Of a stretch of DNA of 64,000 nt, positions 59,898-64,000 are shown in pieces. How positions within the stretch are numbered: the first letter of the stretch is position 1; each line of letters opens with the position of its first letter. Made by a program: the position numbers and the translations under genes. Source of the DNA: Siderastrea radians (lineage: Eukaryota > Cnidaria > Anthozoa > Scleractinia > Rhizangiidae); contig OZ024887.1 in the NCBI GenBank assembly GCA_964017195.1, positions 63,403,811 through 63,467,810 of the forward strand, read 5' to 3'. The notes beneath the pieces were generated by a model. The model was not told where the DNA came from. It did not search any database and saw nothing but the letters and a program-made list of their open reading frames with translations.

Positions 59898-61978
59898 AAT
59901 CGCAGATTAGCGGAGTGCGTTCGACTGCAACCCTTGTCGACACCAAAATTAGGGAAAGAAAGTCTGCTCAACTTTCTGATCTTTCTCGACTCTTCCCTCG
60001 ACTCTTGGGTTGTTATCGGTTGATATATTTACAATAGAAAATCGAACATTGTCAAATATGAAATACATGTAAATCTTAAATAACAAAGTTGCGTGACATA
60101 TGTCATTTTTCAGGCGGACATATTTAGTTACATGACCGCTTGCATGTACTCATCCAAAGTTCACATGTAAATACAGAATTAAACTGAAATGTTACAAGTT
60201 CCGTTGAACTCTTTACCTTTGATAACCTCCAAAAATATTCGCGCAATGGTCCTCTCAACCTCTTTTAGTTCGCGGTTTCGTTGATAAAAGTCGATTTCCG
60301 AAATAAGCAGACAACGCGGCTTCTAAATTTAAAAGTGGCAACATGGACATTACACAAAACTTCGAGTGACTGTTCGAGAGAGAAATGATTTAAGTATCAA
60401 GTAAATTTAAATAGCGTGTTTCTTTCACGGACATATAAATTTGAACGTTGTATGGCGAGTGGTTCTTCATCGAAGGCGAGAAGGTTAGAATGCCAACTGA
60501 ACGGCGAACTGCAGGTTGACATATGTACCAAGGAGTCGTGCATACTTCTCTGAGACTTCGATCAAGGATTTACAATATAACTCCTTGGGCGAAAGGTTAC
60601 TTTTTCGCGCCTGGAAATTCCCTCGTTCGAAGGGTTTACCTCGGTGTGAGAACTTGACAAGATTTTCTTTGTTTGGTAGCTTTTGTTTTGCTGTACGGTA
60701 TTGTTTAAAATGTTTTTGTTTCCTTTGTTTTACGTCATCCGTGAGTTTCACAGGTTCTTACACCGAGGTAAAGCCCGTTCGAAACAAGCTTCTTCGCAAC
60801 AGTGGTTCCATGAAAGCGAGTCAAAGTATGCACCAGTTCCCGGCCGAGGTTATGCCCCAGCAAAAATCTTCGGGGGGGCTAAATTGGTGTCCGTCCATCC
60901 ACTACAGAGAAAATCTCGATTTCACTCCGGCCGGGATTATCTCCTATCGTCGAACGCATTGAGGAAAGATTATTGGGATCACAGTCTGAATTTGGGAGTG
61001 AAAAAATATCATTGGCTGAATCAAGCTCTGAGCGCCACATCTACGTCCAAGCTACTTCCGAGGCTGGGGGTCCCGAGGGCAGATTTGCTAGAGGCACGTT
61101 TACCAAGAAGGAGTAATTCCTGGCAACCCCAATCAATGAAAATCGAACATTAAAAGCCAATCGATATAATCGAAGTTCGCGATAGCCAGTAGTAAAGGGA
61201 AACAGGTTTCTGTTTGACATAGGTGGGGGAGGGGGGGGGGGAATTCGAGATAGTCGGGGTACGAGATGGTGGCCAGTTCTACTGTATTTCCCCACCGTTC
61301 TATTCTTGCTCCCTTTTGTTTGTCAAGCCGTTAATATGTTCACAAAACGTAAAGTAACTGAATTCTGAAATCGAGGATTTCTTTGATTTCTTTTTTCCCT
61401 TCCTTTGCAACAAAAAAACCTTTTGTTTAGCGTGTGACTCATTGAAATATAATATGAAACCGCTGAATAAAACAGATAAAAATCGATATAAATCTATGAA
61501 AATCGATTAAAAGCGGTTATAATCGATACTTGCAGTTCCCTTAACCATCGATTCCATCGACTTCCGATACCGATATATTAATTATTGTTGATTTTTATCC
61601 GATTTAAATGGACCATGTTGATTTTTGGTTTTCATCGATTGAGCACGCCGGGCATAATTTGAGAGGAAGCAAAAGCCTGTCCATCCGTTTAATTATTCTT
61701 TCGCGCAAACAATATCGGCAGCTCTAAAGAAGTAGAGTAGTACGCAGTTCAAATTCTTTAATTTATCCAATGGCAGATTGAGACGATCTTAGCTGCGTAG
61801 CTCGATTCGATTTAACTTCAGTTCAATCGAACGTTTAATTGAAGTGATTTACCTGATTGACCATGCTTGCCTATTCGTAAGTGATAGATGTAACGTAATG
61901 ATTTTGATAACCCTGAGCACTTAAAACTGATATACTGATAACTCGAATCGCTAGAGAGAAAAACGAAAAATCTCCTAC
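59898..61978. other. Repeat-rich intergenic DNA; no gene recognised
   Basis: Overlapping frames at 60485-61153 on both strands lack domains. TTACCTCGGTGTGAGAAC at 60637-60654 and GTTCTTACACCGAGGTAAAG at 60753-60772 form an inverted repeat, pointing to another fold-back element. A G run occurs at about 61225-61240. Confidence 0.4.
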
Positions 61979-62030
61979 CTTCACAACTTGGAATAACGGT
62001 AACAATTGCGATCAACACGAACAACAACAT
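61979..62030 (-). CDS. Signal-peptide exon of an untraced secreted gene
   Basis: ATG then LLFVLIAIVTVIPSCE and a GAAG|GTAGGAG donor in phase 1. Length and phase resemble the first exons of the CAP and PAN-EGF genes. The nearest compatible downstream acceptor is CAP exon 2 at 56820 (phase 1), so it could be an alternative first exon of the CAP gene; otherwise its partner exons are not visible. Confidence 0.35.
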
Positions 62031-62663
62031 GGCAGCTTTTTCTAACAAGATACCAGGTAAATATAATTCGATCACTGACAGGCGTCTGCACGCTGATCTA
62101 TAACTAAGTATACGGTGTCATCTATCAGCAGATCCCGCGATAAATAAACACGCGGCACCTGAAACTCCCGAGGTGGGGGGGGGGGGGGGAGGCGGGTTGC
62201 TCACTTGTGTAAGCTATATACCGTGTGGCACTAGATTTTTGCGGGAGTTTAATTTTGCGGATTGGTGATTTTTTCTGCTTTGCGGGAACTAATTTTTGCG
62301 ATTTTCAGGAAGTCGCGTTCAAAAGGAAGTGATATTACACATTTTCGTTTTGATTTGACTACGTGCAATCGAAACGCAGATAGGGTGATGGACTTCTGAG
62401 ATGAAACAACATGCGAACTGGTAAAACAGATTGTAAATCAATGTCACTCTATTACAATAACATCATCCCCTGGAGTGGCTGATTGCTCTGGAGACGTTTT
62501 AAGTAAAACGGACATGATTTTTGCAGACAATTTCTACAGTGGAGTAAATTTTTGCGGGAAAAAAATTGCGGGAACTTTATTTTGCGGGAACTTTTTTTTT
62601 TTGCGGATCGCGAAAAAAAAACAGCAAAAATTAGAACCCGCAAAAATTTAGTCGCTCCTGGTG

Positions 62664-62800
62664 CCAGACGGTAGGTATGTGCCGTCCCAAGGGGTATGGT
62701 TTTTGAGTCATTTTGGCCTGAAAAAATGGGTGTGGATTTTAACCAGGTCTGAAAATGGGTATGGATTTTAGAGGCGAGGTCTGAAGACGGGTGTTGGAAG
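62664..62800 (+). repeat. Degenerate fragment of the AATAGGGT-unit MITE family
   Basis: AAGGGGTATGGTTTTTGAGT, then repeated TCTGAAAATGGGTATGGATT units resemble the interior of the element at 3541-3968, without its ends. Confidence 0.45.
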
Positions 62801-64000
62801 ACTGTCGTGTCTGTTATGTCTGTTATGATTGTAAGTTGCTGTGTCTTGAGTATCAGTAGAGGTCATATTTTCAAAAGTGATGATTTCACTTTTTAAAAAT
62901 ACCTTGCCTGTCGGGCTTTAACCCCAGAACTGTACAAAAGTCATCGATTCTAATGTTGTCGATTTCGGAACATAGAGCATTGACTGCGCTGCCACCTGAA
63001 TCAGATGCTGAACCCACAAGCCACTGCGAGTGGGAAGAAAAGGAAATTCACGAGAAGGACTAGGGCGAGTGTTTCGGTATGCAAATTAGCGGAAAATTCG
63101 AAATCGTTTGGCGTTCAAATTTTACTTCTTGTGGTAAATGTAACTCTTTTACAGCCATTGTAAAGTGGATTTTTGCCGTCACGGCTTAGATAGAAATGTC
63201 AAAGAAACCCTTAATGGTTAAGACGTATGGAAGGCATAAATATCGAACGATTAAGGCCCAAACATGGCTGTCGCCCGACGAAGCGTTTCACTCGCCGTTT
63301 GGGGATCGTTTTACCCCCAAAATCGAACCCGCTGCTTCTTTCAAGCCAAAGAAATCTCAGTGGTAAGAAGTGTGCTGAGTGTAATACCTATCTTATTTTC
63401 ATCCGCTTTATGTTTTCCCTTGTCTGGTTGATTGAGTTATTGATGGTCGGCTCCACAAAATTTGAAACTGGCTGCAGCAAAATAAGCTTACTACAGTTAT
63501 AGTAGGCTTCAATACATCTGCGTCGTCTGGTTCTGTGTCAGACTTATTGCTTATCGATTGCTCAAGATATTGGCCCATTTAAGCTAAATACTTCAACTTC
63601 TCATTGTTAGTGAAGAGGCCTCTCTGGTTATTAGAATATGAGTTTAGCATGCATGTGAAAAAACAGATGTATGACTTAACGTAACTCAGCCAGAAATGCA
63701 TCAGTTACATGCATGTAAAGTATGTCTGATGGCAAAAACAAGTAGATTTGTAAGTAAACAAAGTAGATTTAAATTTTCTTTACATTAGTTGAACCAAATG
63801 TTAGACAGCAAGATTGAGAAAGCCTTTCATGTTGCAAAAGTGACAGAAAAAACAGAAACTTGTTGAGACAAGGTTAAGTTGCTTTAGATTTTCATTCAAC
63901 ATTGCTAATGTTGAAAGACATGATCAATTTTATATTCTAAAAATAGCTGTTGGTTTTTACATCAGGAGTAGAGCATCGACAAAGATGGAAAATTCACATG
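62801..64000. other. No gene recognised
   Basis: AT-rich. The plus-strand frame 63227-63502 (91 residues) shows no domain or splice support. Confidence 0.4.

Noticed and set aside
60485..61153. Overlapping 88- to 156-residue frames on both strands
   Set aside because: They share an inverted repeat (near 60640 and 60760) and no conserved domain; more likely a fold-back repeat.

Overview
This window is nuclear DNA from a cnidarian, most likely a stony coral. The evidence is multi-exon genes with GT-AG introns, domains typical of anthozoans (paired F5/8C domains; a PAN-EGF-EGF-fibrinogen-like family that matches coral skeletal organic matrix protein 5; a CAP protein; a Not-type homeobox) and a very dense load of Penelope-like, LINE, SINE and MITE repeats. 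There is no prokaryotic operon, rRNA or CRISPR array.

Layout. 0.7-8.8 kb, minus strand: the 5' part of a secreted protein with tandem F5/8 type C (discoidin) domains. Its introns are full of MITEs and the 3' end runs off the left edge. 12.0-17.7 kb: a nested repeat block, in which a Harbinger-like element with a TTA target duplication holds a head-to-head pair of Penelope-like elements and a palindromic array of tRNA-like units. 19.05-25.3 kb and 33.5-40.5 kb, minus strand: two tandem paralogues with seven coding exons each, identical intron phases and seven exons of matching length (the last differs by one codon). They are separated by a repeat-rich spacer that includes a LINE 3' end, a possible 6.3-kb element with GGCC-rich ends, and a 1-kb TTAA-flanked transposon inside an older inverted repeat. 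42.0-46.5 kb: a duplicated array of TATA/CRE-like segments carrying two large palindromes. 49.6-50.9 kb, plus strand: a two-exon Not-like homeobox gene. 53.2-58.0 kb, minus strand: a four-exon CAP-superfamily gene with a signal peptide and a hydrophobic C-terminus. 58-64 kb: mostly repeats, plus one orphan signal-peptide exon.

The genes are independent eukaryotic units. Three families (F5/8C, PAN/EGF/fibrinogen-like, CAP) look secreted or extracellular; the homeobox gene is a transcription factor. Exon limits were set by hand from splice consensus, reading-phase continuity and protein-family conservation, without transcripts. The most striking feature is how many long, near-perfect inverted repeats occur in 64 kb, together with several short elements that share clear 9-bp target duplications.
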